Origin: Dreissena polymorpha
Taxonomy: Eukaryota; Mollusca; Bivalvia; Myida; Dreissenidae
DNA: 64,000 nucleotides
Assembly: GCF_020536995.1 (NCBI RefSeq)
Contig: NC_068366.1
Span: 66,518,798-66,582,797 of the forward strand
Direction: 5' to 3'
Shown: piece by piece, positions 37,685 through 48,332 of the stretch
Layout: each line of letters opens with the position of its first letter
How positions within the stretch are numbered: position 1 is the first letter of the stretch
The notes under the pieces: generated by a model
Database searches by the model: none
Told to the model about the DNA's origin: nothing
What the model saw: the letters and a program-made list of their open reading frames with translations, nothing else
Position numbers and translations under genes: made by a program

Positions 37685-38519
37685 TGTTGCAGTTTTTAAA
37701 AGATCATACATTGGCTACTTTATTAGTGATTCTTTTACTTTTTGCATCTAAATTGTTTTTATAGCAATAATGATTATTTTCTCTTTTTGAGGTATTATCC
37801 ATTAATACTGGTATCAATATTTACTACATAAAACATGTGCATGTATCTTAGGTGATAGTTCTTCAGGTAGATTACAATATATTATGTAAACTCAGGTACA
37901 CCTACAACTCTCATTACCAGGTCAGTTCTGGATAATTGCTTATCAATAAGGGATAATTGCTTATCAATGGGAATCTGGCACTAGTGTGTATTGAATGGTC
38001 AGGTTCATGATTTAGTGGATTTTTAGGTTAACCTTAAATTTAAGGTACATGACCTACATAACTGAATTTCAAGTACACCTTAAATTTAAGGTACATGACC
38101 TACATAACTGAATTTCAGGTACACCTTAAATTTAAGGTACATGACCTAAACTGTTTATTAGGTTAACCTAAGATTTCAGGTAGGGGGTTTACTATATAAA
38201 CCTGATGTTATATTCAAAAGGGGGGGCTTGGGAATTAATTGCTAGGAGAGATGTATATATCATAAATATCAAATGCTTGACTTTAGTTGGAAATGTGAAA
38301 ATAAATTGTGTATATAATGTAAATAAAATGTAGTAGTAGAAACGAATGACTTTACTTAATTTCTACTAGCTCTGCTAGTTAAATGAGTTAAAAGAGAGTT
38401 TGTCCACTTTATGGACTGGTGGCAGCGTATTAACTTGACTGAATTATAAAATTCTAGTCAGGATATTTGTGCAAGATTAGACTTCGAGTTACTACCATCG
38501 AAGTTCTAATTTTGCGACA
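37685..38519 (+). repeat. 3' LTR
   Basis: It is nearly identical to the 5' LTR: about three base differences plus one change in a G-run over 835 bp. It carries the same palindromes and TATA box. Between the last ORF and this LTR (36995-37684), two 60 bp segments with ACCATTTTCAAAAATGATGATTG are directly repeated. ATGT follows directly at 38520. Confidence 0.9.
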
Positions 38520-39386
38520 ATGTCTTCTTGGTAGATTAATATGAAGTTAATTTATAGAGGTTTTAGTGAAAGTGGCTGACGTCATTTCGCTTGACCCTTT
38601 TGGATATAAACCATCACATTTATAAATTTAACTTATACCATCTTATCGTTAAAGGAAGACAGAAGTTATTTTTGATGTCATGTGTTATGTGTCAGCCATT
38701 GCAATAAATCTCTTCAGTACGTGTTACATATAGGAATACAACACATATTAATACATTTAGTAAGATTTCATCGGTCTGGTAGAAACAAATGCCTTGTTCG
38801 TTTAGCTCATTAGCGTTACTCACATTTCTTGAAGAAAATATACAATTCTTTCTCAGCAAGTACTACATATATACAGTTACAAAAAAGAGCGCACGCCTTA
38901 AGAAGGAAATGATACGTGCAATATAACTGTTTACTATATTGAAAGTATAAGTCGTATTTTGACGAATGAAAACCGATTGTATATGACTGTACACATTCAA
39001 CGGCAATTGAAAATGATCTTATTACGAAGTTTAAAGTCCCATAAACACTCAATATCTACACGAGATTGGCTTCGAGCAGCGTCGGAAGCACGACGTAGTT
39101 CTCATGAGTTGCCCAAATACAATCTCTCCTTGGCTTGTAAATATTCGGATATCGTCGAGCATTTTGTTTCTCGTTTAATCTTAGCGGTGACATTTTAGCT
39201 ATTGCTATAAGGAACACTGATTTTTTTTAACTGTTAACTTTATTTTTCGAAATATTTTACGAAATATTCGTTGATTTTGAGTGTTTATGGGGCTTTCATT
39301 TTTGGAGTTTCACTTTATGTATTTGAAAATTGTAGATACAATACCTTTAATATTAAATATTGAAGTTTTTATTTTTTAATTTTCAG

Positions 39387-39781
39387 ATGAAGAAACGTCG
39401 GCTTTTACAGCCAACTACGTGGAGGGATCAGGGAAGCCTCTGATATTTTCGAGAGTAGAACTAAACGTTGGCAACGACTACAATACCAGCACTGGCGTAT
39501 TTACATGCAGAGTTCCAGGAATTTACTACTTTATGGTTAGCTTGGAAAAGCAGAGGGATGCAACACATGATTATGTTGTTGCAATCATGCTTATAAAGGG
39601 GACCAATACACTGTACTCACATGTCTGGGTAAATGATGCTGGTTACCACATGCTTGGAGTATCAGGTACTTTCCACATGAAGCGAGGTGATACCGCGAGT
39701 ATCAGCAGTAGCCCGGCATCATATTTTAGATATGATGGTGGTGCTTTCACAGGTTTTTTAATCAGACCTGATTACGTTTAG
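39387..39781 (+). CDS. TSP1/C1q gene: C-terminal C1q domain exon
   Basis: The acceptor TTTAATTTTCAG ends at 39386. The first two bases AT join the A left by the second TSP1 exon to give Asn, keeping phase 1. The exon encodes EETSAFTANYVEGSGKPLIF, then FSRVELNVGNDYNTSTGVFT, CRVPGIYYFMVSLEKQRD and, after GVSGTFHMKRGDTASI, ends FTGFLIRPDYV with TAG at 39779-39781. AFTA, the GVFTCRVPGIYYF block and the terminal FTGFLI are hallmarks of the C1q/TNF fold, about 130 residues. It forms trimers and serves in recognition; C1q-domain proteins are greatly expanded in bivalves and linked to innate immunity. There is no collagen stalk here; TSP1 modules take that place. An alternative is that this exon belongs to a separate C1q gene. 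Confidence 0.85.
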
Positions 39782-41646
39782 GCTCTTCTAAGGATGCTAC
39801 TGTTCCCTTGTGTTTGAACAGAGTGACGCTATGAACATAATCAAGTCAACGTATATTTCTGGAGTGTATCCAAATACGCTACGGTTGCTTTTATTGGTTA
39901 AATAAGCTGTGTTAAATAAGAAAGACAAAACGTAATAGCGGAAATGATTTTCTGTAATATTTGGTGTGCTTTATTACACGTATTTTCTTACATGCACAGA
40001 ATGGATAGTACTAAAAAGACCCTAGATTTTACAGGACTCTGACAGATAGTTACATACAAAGGATCGTACAAAATACTGGGAGACCGTTACATCCTTAATT
40101 GTACAGTTACCGAAATAATGTAAAAAGAACAGAAGTTATATTTTGCATTGAGCCGTAAAATAGACGATCCTGTCCGTGCCACCAGCTTCCAGAACTTTTC
40201 TTGTAAATGATTTAAAGTATGATTTAACGTTTAACGTTTGATCATATTCTATTTATGGCAATAGTGATAGTGGTTTGTTTGTGTGACTGTCAGGTTCATA
40301 CCTTTATCCACCATTATGGGACTTAGACGTAAATGTACTGACTTAAACCTTATATCAAGACAACAGTGTGCATGCATTTACCATGGCGTTCGCTCCAAGT
40401 CAATGTCACAATGTCGGAAAAGGCTATATGCCTAACCAGAGGATGTAAAGGTACATACCTGCTGCGATAAATATTCACTATATCTCTGTTAAACAACACT
40501 CGTGTATGTGTCAAATTACATTAAGCGGGGACATCTCAACAAGTTATTAATCTTTTATTTTTATTTTTCAAGACATTCTATTTCAAGATTGAAGACAAGT
40601 ACACAAACAAAATGAATTACAATGTATAACAATAATGTTTTGCAATCGAACACAAGAAAACGTCAACAGAAAACATTAAATGCATCCAACACATGTCTTA
40701 ATTTATATATAATATAATAGAAGTCAACGACAGACAAAGCATACAAGTTAGTGAAGTATCATGTAAACTTTACAATTACATGCAGTTGAGTGTTGAAAAA
40801 TACATACATGAAATACAAAAAGAAAGAGAGAAAAACACATCTTCTAGAGTGTATGTACATCACAGCTATTAGTTACAAGTTATTTATCTTTACAAACATA
40901 TTAGCAGGGACGTACGCGGAATTTTGTATTCTGAGTAATTGTGTTTTCGAATATTATTATTTAAATTGAAATGTTTGAGTCTTCATGTCCTTCTAGTTGT
41001 CACTAATTCACAGGTTCTTGCAAAATGTACAAGTGTAAATAAGGCCAATTTATAAATGAGTATCTCTAAGTTAAACTGTAAACCTATATAATGTGTAATA
41101 TAGCACACACAACTATGCAACTATTTTAAGTTTTGTTTTTGAAAACATGCAACAATTGGATTACTTATATACAGTAAACCTTTATTCCAATTTTAATTTG
41201 TTATCGCCGAGTGGTAACGATAATGCTATTTGCCAATTGTTCGAATCAAGGTGTTTGCGATAGCGTCTGTACTAATAAAAAATATGCATTAAAGGATTTA
41301 TTACTCGTTTTGTTTTTAATTGTGAGAAATGTGTCTTACAGTGAGAAATTTCAATATTGATCAAACATAAAACAACTCGGCCATACTCGATATATTATTA
41401 CAACATATTTATTTTACTTTATGTATGCGAGCTACGCGTGGCCAAATAAACAACAGAAAATAACGTTGCTTCGTTGAGCGTGAGGAAAGCTGTATAATGT
41501 CTTTAAATTGGACATATTATTATTAAGTGGTGTAACTAAACTTATACTCTTATTTCAGTTGTGTTTTTTTCGTCCTTAAAATTATTTGAGGGTATCTTGA
41601 CATTTATATCAAAATCGCAATATTGTCAATCTGTTAACATGTCCCT
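39782..41646 (+). other. 3' UTR of the C1q gene and intergenic DNA
   Basis: No coding signal is seen. The region is AT-rich. The 3' UTR end cannot be fixed. A tRNA-like relic may lie at 41201-41263 (GCCGAGTGGT and GTTCGAATC boxes with a closing acceptor-like stem), but it is too short for a tRNA. Confidence 0.35.
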
Positions 41647-41650
41647 TTAA

Positions 41651-42500
41651 GGTAGCGCACCTCTAATGGGCACATATCCAAATATAATCTAAGTAATTAT
41701 TTTCTTAATCAGCATCATTTCACTGAACTACATGCAAATTTGTAGGTAGGCTTTCCATGCTTTTTAAAAAAATATACCGATTTTTTCAAAACCACCCCCA
41801 CGCTCGGCTTTTGTCCAGTTTATTTTCACCCCTGGGGTATATAAAAGTTCCATAATTCATTCAAATTTCCAAATATGGGCATGCAGTTGGTGTGTACAGA
41901 TGCTGTAAAGGTGTTTAAAGTTTAAACAAGATGAAATAAGTATTCTTTTACAGACATTTATTTTTTACAAATTTTTATCTATGGAAGAGCGCCATGAAAT
42001 GTAAGTGATTTCAGCCAAGTAAAACTTGGGTCGGTTAAAAACAAAATGTCATAAAATTCAAAATAGTATCATTTAAGTCATATTTTAAACTTAGTTTTTA
42101 TAGAAACACTGTATACAGCAAAAATACCAAGAAATAGACAGATTTACCGTTTACTTTTTGAAATAAAAATTAAAATGCAACATGCATGGTTCGTATTTTC
42201 AACAGTAAATCACCCAATTTCGCCATAACGTTGTTTTAATTTTAATAACTGAAGAATGTGCATAAAAATTGCAACATATTTAACAATAAATATAGCTTAT
42301 ATGCCATATTAAATCAAATTACGTTAGAAAATAAATAAAACGCGTCGCAAAAAAGTATACGTCGTCGGAAGGATTCGAACCTGCGCGGGAATATCCCAAA
42401 AGATTTCTAGTCAATCGCCTTAACCACTAGGCTACGGCACCTAATAGTTGGCTCTTCAACCTTCGAAGAAATCGCGGGAAATCATTAGAGGTGCGCTACC
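41651..42500. mobile_element. TTAA-flanked DNA element carrying a tRNA-Ser-like sequence
   Basis: The 18 bp terminal inverted repeats are perfect: GGTAGCGCACCTCTAATG at 41651-41668 and its complement at 42483-42500. TTAA flanks both sides (41647-41650 and 42501-42504), the signature of piggyBac or Kolobok insertion. The 850 bp interior has no transposase. It includes a tRNA-like sequence near the right end. Confidence 0.85.
42360..42441 (-). tRNA. tRNA-Ser(AGA)-like sequence, probably a pseudogene, inside the transposon
   Basis: The 82 bases on the minus strand have box A TAGCCTAGTGG, box B GGTTCGAATCC, an anticodon loop CTAGAAA (anticodon AGA) and a long variable arm, as in tRNA-Ser. The D arm, variable arm and T arm are well kept. 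The acceptor stem has about two mismatches and the anticodon stem two T-T mismatches, so decoding function is unlikely, but the internal pol III promoter looks intact. It could be a pol III unit captured by the element. Confidence 0.7.
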
Positions 42501-42679
42501 TTAAATCCACCTTCATGACATTGAAAGCCATACGCCATATTCACACTCCGATTATCTTATAACCGGAGCAAAACCAAAAACAACATTGAGTTCTTTGTAT
42601 CGTTTTTCGGAGTACTAATAACAAAACAAAACACGAAAACGTATTTACCTATTCATATTACGTTTCAGTGTTAATTCTA

Positions 42680-42840
42680 CAAAAATCAACTTTTGAAACA
42701 TGGTGCCTGCTTCCATTTACCGTTCTTGAATTGATAAAACGGTAAACGAAAAACGAGGGGCGTTCCGCTGTTATTAGGGAGATAAGTCGTGATTGATTTT
42801 TCTGCGCAGTTTTCTCCCTTAGAACTTTCCTTTATATGAT
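42680..42840 (-). repeat. Dispersed repeat module, partner of 47563-47690
   Basis: The module includes ACCGTTCTTGAATTGATAAA, ACGGTAAACGAAAAACGAGG and, inverted, GGGAGAAAACTGCG ... CACGACTTATCT. The same blocks lie in the opposite orientation at 47563-47690, and the ACGGTAAACGAAAAACG core also occurs at 44825-44885. One repeat family is present several times here. Confidence 0.6.
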
Positions 42841-42899
42841 AAAGACAATTTGCTTATAACAATTTTACAATTATTTGAAACTCTTTACAATACCATTAC

Positions 42900-43195
42900 A
42901 TTATAATAATAGAAAAATCAACGCTATATATGTCCATTATTTAAAATACTATATAAGTTACAACTATGAATTTAATGCAAATAAATTAATTTTATGAATA
43001 ACGTTTTTGTTTTGTGTTTTTTTGTACATATTTCCACTTTTCGAATGACTGTTAAAATGAACTGGATGTGTATAAAAAGGCAATGTAAATTTTTCGAAAA
43101 GTGTATGTACTTTACAGATCACGCAAGCCAACGCTTGATTGAAGGCGCTTTCCTCTTTCCTGCTCACGGCCTCTACCACCTTGAAGAACTAATCA
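42900..43195 (-). repeat. Left arm of a large inverted repeat (partner 45520-45765)
   Basis: Read on the minus strand it carries GGCCGTGAGCAGGAAAGAGG, GCGTTGGCTTGCGTGATCTG, ACACATCCAGTTCATTTTAA and CATAGTTGTAACTTATATAG. The same blocks in order are found on the plus strand at 45520-45765. The arms are diverged and have indels. The open frames here are by-products. Confidence 0.7.
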
Positions 43196-43821
43196 ATTAA
43201 ATAAGCTCTGAAACTCATATATATCCTTGACACAGCAAATCATTCAGTATAGTTCCAGATATACAAGCTTTTCAATAATGGTATTCGGGTTTTATTTTAG
43301 GAGACAGCCAGGGTCTAAAACGAAACGTTTCAACGCGTGCAAGTAGTTTCTATTGGCGTGACGCATGCTATTCCCCTTGACACGTAACGTTTAAAGTAAA
43401 AACACAATATAGGCGTAATATCATTGGAAAGTAAATATTTTGTTAGCAGAAACTTTATCTTGAGCGCTTTTTCCGGAACACTAAATATGTTGTTTAATTA
43501 GTTATTAAATAGGTACATTATTATTATTATTATTAATAATATTTTATTAAATTATTTGAAGCGCAGAACGGTTTCATATAAGGTGTTTGGTTATAAATCT
43601 TTTAGAGCTAAAATCACTAGACATATCACAGTTCAGTTGTTAAATGCAACATGTATTTGTACTTAATCGAATGAATTGGAAAATATATACTAGACACCTT
43701 TCACTTAACAATTCCATAAGATTCAAACATTTTTTATTTATTCTCCTTTTGTCCGGTTCCTTCTTTCAATATTTGCAGTACTAATACAACTTTAACATTC
43801 TATTATGTAAGGTGATGTTAA

Positions 43822-44228
43822 AGCGAGATTATACGATTTTTTATATGTGTTTAATTGTAATATATTGATAAAATATGCTACAATAACACAAAATAGGCAA
43901 GAAAAATTATAAATTGAAGACGAATTTCATAAAATGCAGCAAATACAAATTAGCGACCCGAGCCGATTGGGACGAAGATATTTCGTACATATTTTCCTAC
44001 AATAACCGAAGCATTCGTCTTTTTATTAGGATCAGAGTTAGTGTTCGTGTGTCGTATGAATATATATCGTTGCAGGAATTTCAAATGAACCGCTAAACTT
44101 AAAGCGAGATTATACGATTTTTAATATGTGTTAAATTGTAATATATTGATAACATATGTTACAATAACACATAATATAGACATTTTATATAAATTTAATA
44201 AAATTTGACACAATCGTATAATCTCGCT
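43822..44228. mobile_element. TTAA-flanked MITE, apparently two copies in series
   Basis: AGCGAGATTATACGATTTTT follows a TTAA at 43818-43821. A second direct copy follows TTAA at 44099-44102, and the inverted end AATCGTATAATCTCGCT stops at 44228 before TTAA (44229-44232). So 44103-44228 alone is a complete 126 bp MITE, and 43822-44098 looks like a left part of a relative. Both copies share ATATGTGTT(A/T)AATTGTAATA. No coding capacity. Confidence 0.75.
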
Positions 44229-44880
44229 TTAAAAGTAAAACATAGGGGACATTTAAGCAACCTCCGCCGATTATTCTTAAAACGTCATGCGGGTCTAAAG
44301 GGAAATAATAATTGGAATACGGGACTCAGGGGAAGGGGTATTACAGCTCTTAAAGTGTAAGGACCTCCCCTTATTATAGGACTAAAATGAGATTTTTTTT
44401 GAAAATTAAAACTAAATTTACATATTATAGTGGCAAAGAACAAGAAATGTCCTAAGAGGCTAATTATAACCCTATTTATTTGGTTGGATCGACATGAAAT
44501 ACCGGTACATTGGGAAACATTAAGATGTCAAGATTTTGATCATTTCTATTTGGAAAAATACATTACCTGGAAAAAACAACTGAAAATATCCACGTCTTCT
44601 TGCCTTACGGCGTGTCTTTCCCTCCCCAAAAAGCACGTAAGAAGCCATGCTGATGGAAATTAGGTCATAATATAATAAATAGTTTCCCAATATAATTGAA
44701 TGTAAAAGCGATATTTTTAAGCGTTTTTCCTTGTACTTATTATAAAACAAAACACGTAATGTGCCCTGTTCATAATTCGTTTAAATCTTCATTACAATAA
44801 ACAATGATTAAAACTTGGAACGGATTGTTTGGTCCCGTTTACCGTTCTTGGTTTAATATTACGGTAAACGAAAAACGGTT

Positions 44881-44965
44881 GGCGCTGTGCAAAGATCTAT
44901 AAATAAATATGTGTTTATTAAGATCTTTGCTCTGTGCTACTGTCTTGGGAAGGTAACTCATTACG
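44881..44965 (+). repeat. Hairpin-bearing dispersed repeat, copy 1
   Basis: It reads GGCGCTGTGCAAAGATCTAT, AAATAAATATGTG, TTATTAAGATCTTTGCTCTG and GCTACTGTCTTGGGAAGGTA. GCAAAGATCT and AGATCTTTGC form a hairpin. An almost identical copy is at 48333-48420, also after a GGTAAACGAAAA block. Confidence 0.75.
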
Positions 44966-45033
44966 GACTGATTACGTTGTTTTGTTTTTGTTATTATTTT
45001 GTGTGTGTGTTGTTGTTGGGGGTTGTTTTTTTT

Positions 45034-45056
45034 GTGGGGGGGGGGGGGGGGGGGGC
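45034..45056 (+). repeat. Poly-G run
   Basis: About 22 consecutive G follow T- and GT-rich sequence. Such runs can form G-quadruplexes and are prone to assembly length error. Confidence 0.8.
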
Positions 45057-45099
45057 AGAAAAGACACGCCGTAAGGTAATGTCGATCCAGTCTAATAGA

Positions 45100-45290
45100 A
45101 AGGGGTATAATTTGCCTCTCCCTGAAGATTTCATACTTGAATCGGATCAGGTCGTCAACGAGAAGGTCTGGCGAGTTGTGTATCGTGTTCTTTCTTACAA
45201 TTTGACCCAGCAATTGAAAAAAATGCAAGATATGTACATTTCCAGAAAGGAAATTCATTTCTTCGATTAATAAGACCAAGTTCTCGGAAA
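45100..45290 (-). repeat. Inverted partner of the 12380-12620 repeat
   Basis: On the minus strand it reads ATTTCCTTTCTGGAAATGTA, CAATTGCTGGGTCAAATTG, AACACGATACACAACTCG and GTATGAAATCTTCAGG, matching 12380-12620 block by block. A nearby TGGATCGACAT...CTTACGGCGTGTCTTTCC block is also found inverted at 44480-44620. Confidence 0.7.
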
Positions 45291-45519
45291 TCGCTAATAG
45301 TAAAAAACAATTGTTTTAGAGAAGTGGATTTTTCGTTCTAATTTGAATATTTTTCATTCAAAATGATGTTTTACTAATTAATATTATAGCCACACGATAA
45401 CCACATGTGCTATAGAAAAGCTTTTACAGCTGTAACTATACGTGTATGATTTTATGAGTAAAGGAAATACAGTGTATATGATGATTCAGAGCTTAATTAT
45501 TAATAAGTTCTTCAAGGTG

Positions 45520-45765
45520 GTGGTGGCCGTGAGCCGGAAAGAGGAACTCGCCATCAAGAAAGCGTTCGCTTGCATGATCTGTTTAAGTACATACATAAGT
45601 CGAAAAGTGTATTGTTTTATTCCTTTTATATATTATACACATCCAGTTCATTTTAACAGTCATTCGAATGAAAAAATCTGTAAATTAATTAATTTGTAAC
45701 AACGTCATAGTTGTAACTTATATGGTATTTTAAATAATGGACTCTAATTAGCGTTGATTTTCGGT
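45520..45765 (+). repeat. Right arm of a large inverted repeat (partner 42900-43195)
   Basis: It contains GGCCGTGAGCCGGAAAGAGG, GCGTTCGCTTGCATGATCTG, ACACATCCAGTTCATTTTAA and TTGTAACTTATATGGTATTT. It pairs with 42900-43195 across a spacer of about 2.3 kb that holds the TTAA MITE and other modules. Confidence 0.7.
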
Positions 45766-46240
45766 TATTACAAAATAATACATACCTTACTATATATAGT
45801 AAAAAATTTGTACAGTTTTTTATGCCATTATCACCATTGCGTGGTCATTATAAATAATCGGCCCTCAGAATGAGTGCGCGTGACGTTCAACTGGAAAAAA
45901 ATGGCGTCCGATTTCAGTCTTAGCCACAAATCAACGAAATAATCAATCATATTAGATTATTTAATGTCAGGTAGCATGTAAATTGGATGATACAAATATC
46001 GATTGAAACTGAAACTCTCTGCTTCACATTAGATTGATGCCTCTATTTGAGTTTTAGAAGGATTCACCAAACAGCAAAATTTAAAAAGTTAAAGACACAC
46101 TTACCTCTATGACAACTTTAGTCCGATCCTTATAATAATAAAATAACAACGATATGCAATCCGTTTTCTGTTATTCCATTCGTTTATGTATATTTATTTT
46201 GAATGACACTTTTTTAAACGAATGTAGCGAATGCTAACCA

Positions 46241-46439
46241 CTGTCACCAACAACACGATTTACAAAATCGAATGACTTGACGGAGCGATTACAAGAATTG
46301 TACGTATCAAAGCTTCCAATTATGCACGACAAATGCACAATCCGAAATACGTTTTTGTTTTCGTTCGATGCTTCAAAAATATTTAATATAAACCTTTCAT
46401 GTCCGAATAGCTAAAACTTGTGTTTTTCGTCACAGAAAT
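46241..46439 (+). repeat. Left arm of a near-identical 200 bp inverted repeat
   Basis: It runs from CTGTCACCAACAACACGATT to TTTTTCGTCACAGAAAT. The inverted copy at 47362-47562 differs by about one substitution and a 2 bp indel. The arms enclose about 920 bp. Confidence 0.85.
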
Positions 46440-46585
46440 TACGTCACAGAAATACGTCCCAAATTGCGTAATCAATTGAATAAAAATAAAAGTACGGAAA
46501 GCTGGTTCTGTAATAAATTTTAAAGAAAGAACAAAAGTTGAAAACTAAGATAAACAAAACAAAGTAAGATACATATTATAGACGT

Positions 46586-46705
46586 TAATACACGGCTGAG
46601 CCGGGCCGGGCAGTGATAATCGACCCCAGGTCGCAAACGGCACTCGGGCCGTTATGCTCCCTGCGGGCCGATTATCACTGCCCAGCCCGGCTCGGCAGTG
46701 TATTA
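46586..46705. repeat. 120 bp GC-rich palindrome
   Basis: TAATACACGGCTGAGCCGGG then CCGGGCAGTGATAATCG faces CGATTATCACTGCCCAGCCC then GGCTCGGCAGTGTATTA, with about 45 bp of GC-rich loop. It is a small foldback lying within the 920 bp spacer of the 200 bp inverted repeat. Confidence 0.8.
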
Positions 46706-46789
46706 TCTTCTAAGTAATGGTCTTCTAAAGAGATTATATTAATTTTATAATTGTTATAAGCACATTTTCGTTATCCTATAAAGGAAGCA

Positions 46790-47053
46790 TCAAACATAAT
46801 CATGCTGATACAATTTTAAAACAACACACTTCGTGAACCCAAAGCTACAGGCATTTAAACCTTTGCTCTTGACTTTATAACAATCTTTAGTGTGAAATTC
46901 AGGACCAATGTCGCACCCTATATTTGCAACTTGTTGCAAATCACTGGTTGGATGCAAGACCTGCGTGGTACGAGAGTCCACCAGGACGACACACGACGTG
47001 CTGCAACAGGGTTTCACGAGGTAATCTATGCTCTCAAGGGAATAGTTCATCAT
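46790..47053 (-). other. Cys-rich open frame, unassigned
   Basis: The 87-codon frame includes VKPCCSTSCVVLVDSRTTQV and VANIGCDIGPEFHTKDCYKV, with seven Cys. I know no family. It could be a decayed exon or chance. No clear splice context was found. Confidence 0.25.
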
Positions 47054-47361
47054 ACTAATTGAATTTATATTTTTATCACTAATGTGGGGCTTTTTTCATG
47101 CTTTAAACAGAATACCATGCAGTAAATAATTCGATTGTTTTAATTACTTGAAATAAAAGCTACACTGAACAAAGATATTTTATTGTGCCGTGACTATCGA
47201 AACGCATGTTATACGTGTAATAAAATCCAATGATTTTAAGCAAAAGCAGACATGTACATTTGTATCATAATTTAATGTTACTAGATCTATTCATTTTCCC
47301 ATAAGACTAGCCTACAGTAGCTGTCCCAAGACTCGGCTATTCTTATTCTATTATTGTGAAC

Positions 47362-47562
47362 ATTTCTGTGACGAAAAACACAAGTTTTAGCTATTCGGAC
47401 ATGAAAGGTTTATATTAAATATTTTTGAAGCATCGAACGAAAACAAAAACGTATTTCGGATTGTGCATTTGTCGTGCATAATTGTTGGAAGCTTTGATAC
47501 GTACAATTCTTGTAATCGCTCCGACAAGTCATTCGATTTTGTAAATCGTGTTGTTGGTGACA
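47362..47562 (-). repeat. Right arm of the near-identical 200 bp inverted repeat
   Basis: This is the complement of 46241-46439 with very few differences. Outside it the sequence runs straight into the module shared with 42680-42840. Confidence 0.85.
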
Positions 47563-48181
47563 GGGAGAAAACTGCGAAAAAAGATGAATCATGACTTATC
47601 TTCCGAATACAGCAGCGCAGCGCCATTCGTTTTTCGTTTTACATTTTACCAAACCAAGAACGGTAAACGGGACCAAATACTTCGTTTTAATTGTCAAATA
47701 TTGATTTTCGTAAAATTAAAACTGAAACGAAATATGAATAGAGAAATACGTGTTTTGTTTTATAATTTGTACAACAACAAAAAAACCGATATTAAAAGTC
47801 AATTTGGTTTTCAATTTTTGTTTTTGTTTCGGTTATTAGGAAATCGGAAAATGAACTAATATGCGTTGCATTTCGTTTTTCGTTTAATCGAATGCAAAAT
47901 GAAAAAACGAAAAGACGGTATGTGCACGGACCTTGCTTGTCATCTTGGTCCAAGTTTCTCTTTAACGATTTATTTCATAGATGTTCATATGCGAATGTTG
48001 TATCCCTTTTGTTTACATTTATTTTAACCCAGTAGCCTGATGTCAATATCCTTGTTTTGAACCGGCAGTATTAATTATGCATATACTTATATGTTAATTG
48101 TGTATTAAGTTTAGTATATAGTCGAAGCACTTAGTTTATTAAGGTTATCAATGTAGCTTTCGATTCTCCGCTATTTATATA

Positions 48182-48305
48182 AATGGCCGATTTTGGGCCG
48201 GTAGCGATGGCCGTTTTTTGGCAGCTGGCCGATTTTTGGCCGGTCAGTGGCCGATGTTTGGTCGGTCCGTGGCCGATTTTGGGCCGGTGGCCGATTTTTT
48301 GCCGC
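48182..48305. repeat. Minisatellite GTGGCCGATTTTTGGCCG, about 6 copies
   Basis: GGCCGATTTTGGGCCGGT-like units of about 20-24 bp repeat with variation, and two related CGGCCAATTTTCGG units lie at 48416-48440. The hairpin repeat copy at 48333 lies between. Confidence 0.75.
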
Positions 48306-48332
48306 GTACAATTTTTGGTAAACGAAAATCGA

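Larger units (their letters stand above)
28807..38519 (+). mobile_element. Young Ty3/Gypsy-like LTR retrotransposon, nearly whole
   Basis: The element is 9.7 kb, bounded by two ~836 bp LTRs (TG...CA) and flanked by ATGT on both sides, a 4 bp target site duplication. The order of parts is 5' LTR, primer binding site TGGTGCCAAGCGG just inside, gag, protease, reverse transcriptase, RNase H, integrase, an extra 3' ORF, a G-rich purine tract near 37671-37681 and the 3' LTR. The order RT-RNase H-integrase places it with Ty3/Gypsy; the clade is not resolved. It looks nearly whole, with roughly three breaks. LTR identity of about 99.5% indicates recent insertion. It sits in sense orientation in the intron between TSP1 repeat 2 and the C1q exon. 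Confidence 0.9.

Noticed and set aside
41201-41263. Possible tRNA with boxes GCCGAGTGGT and GTTCGAATC
   Set aside because: Only about 63 bases, with no credible anticodon arm; at best a relic.
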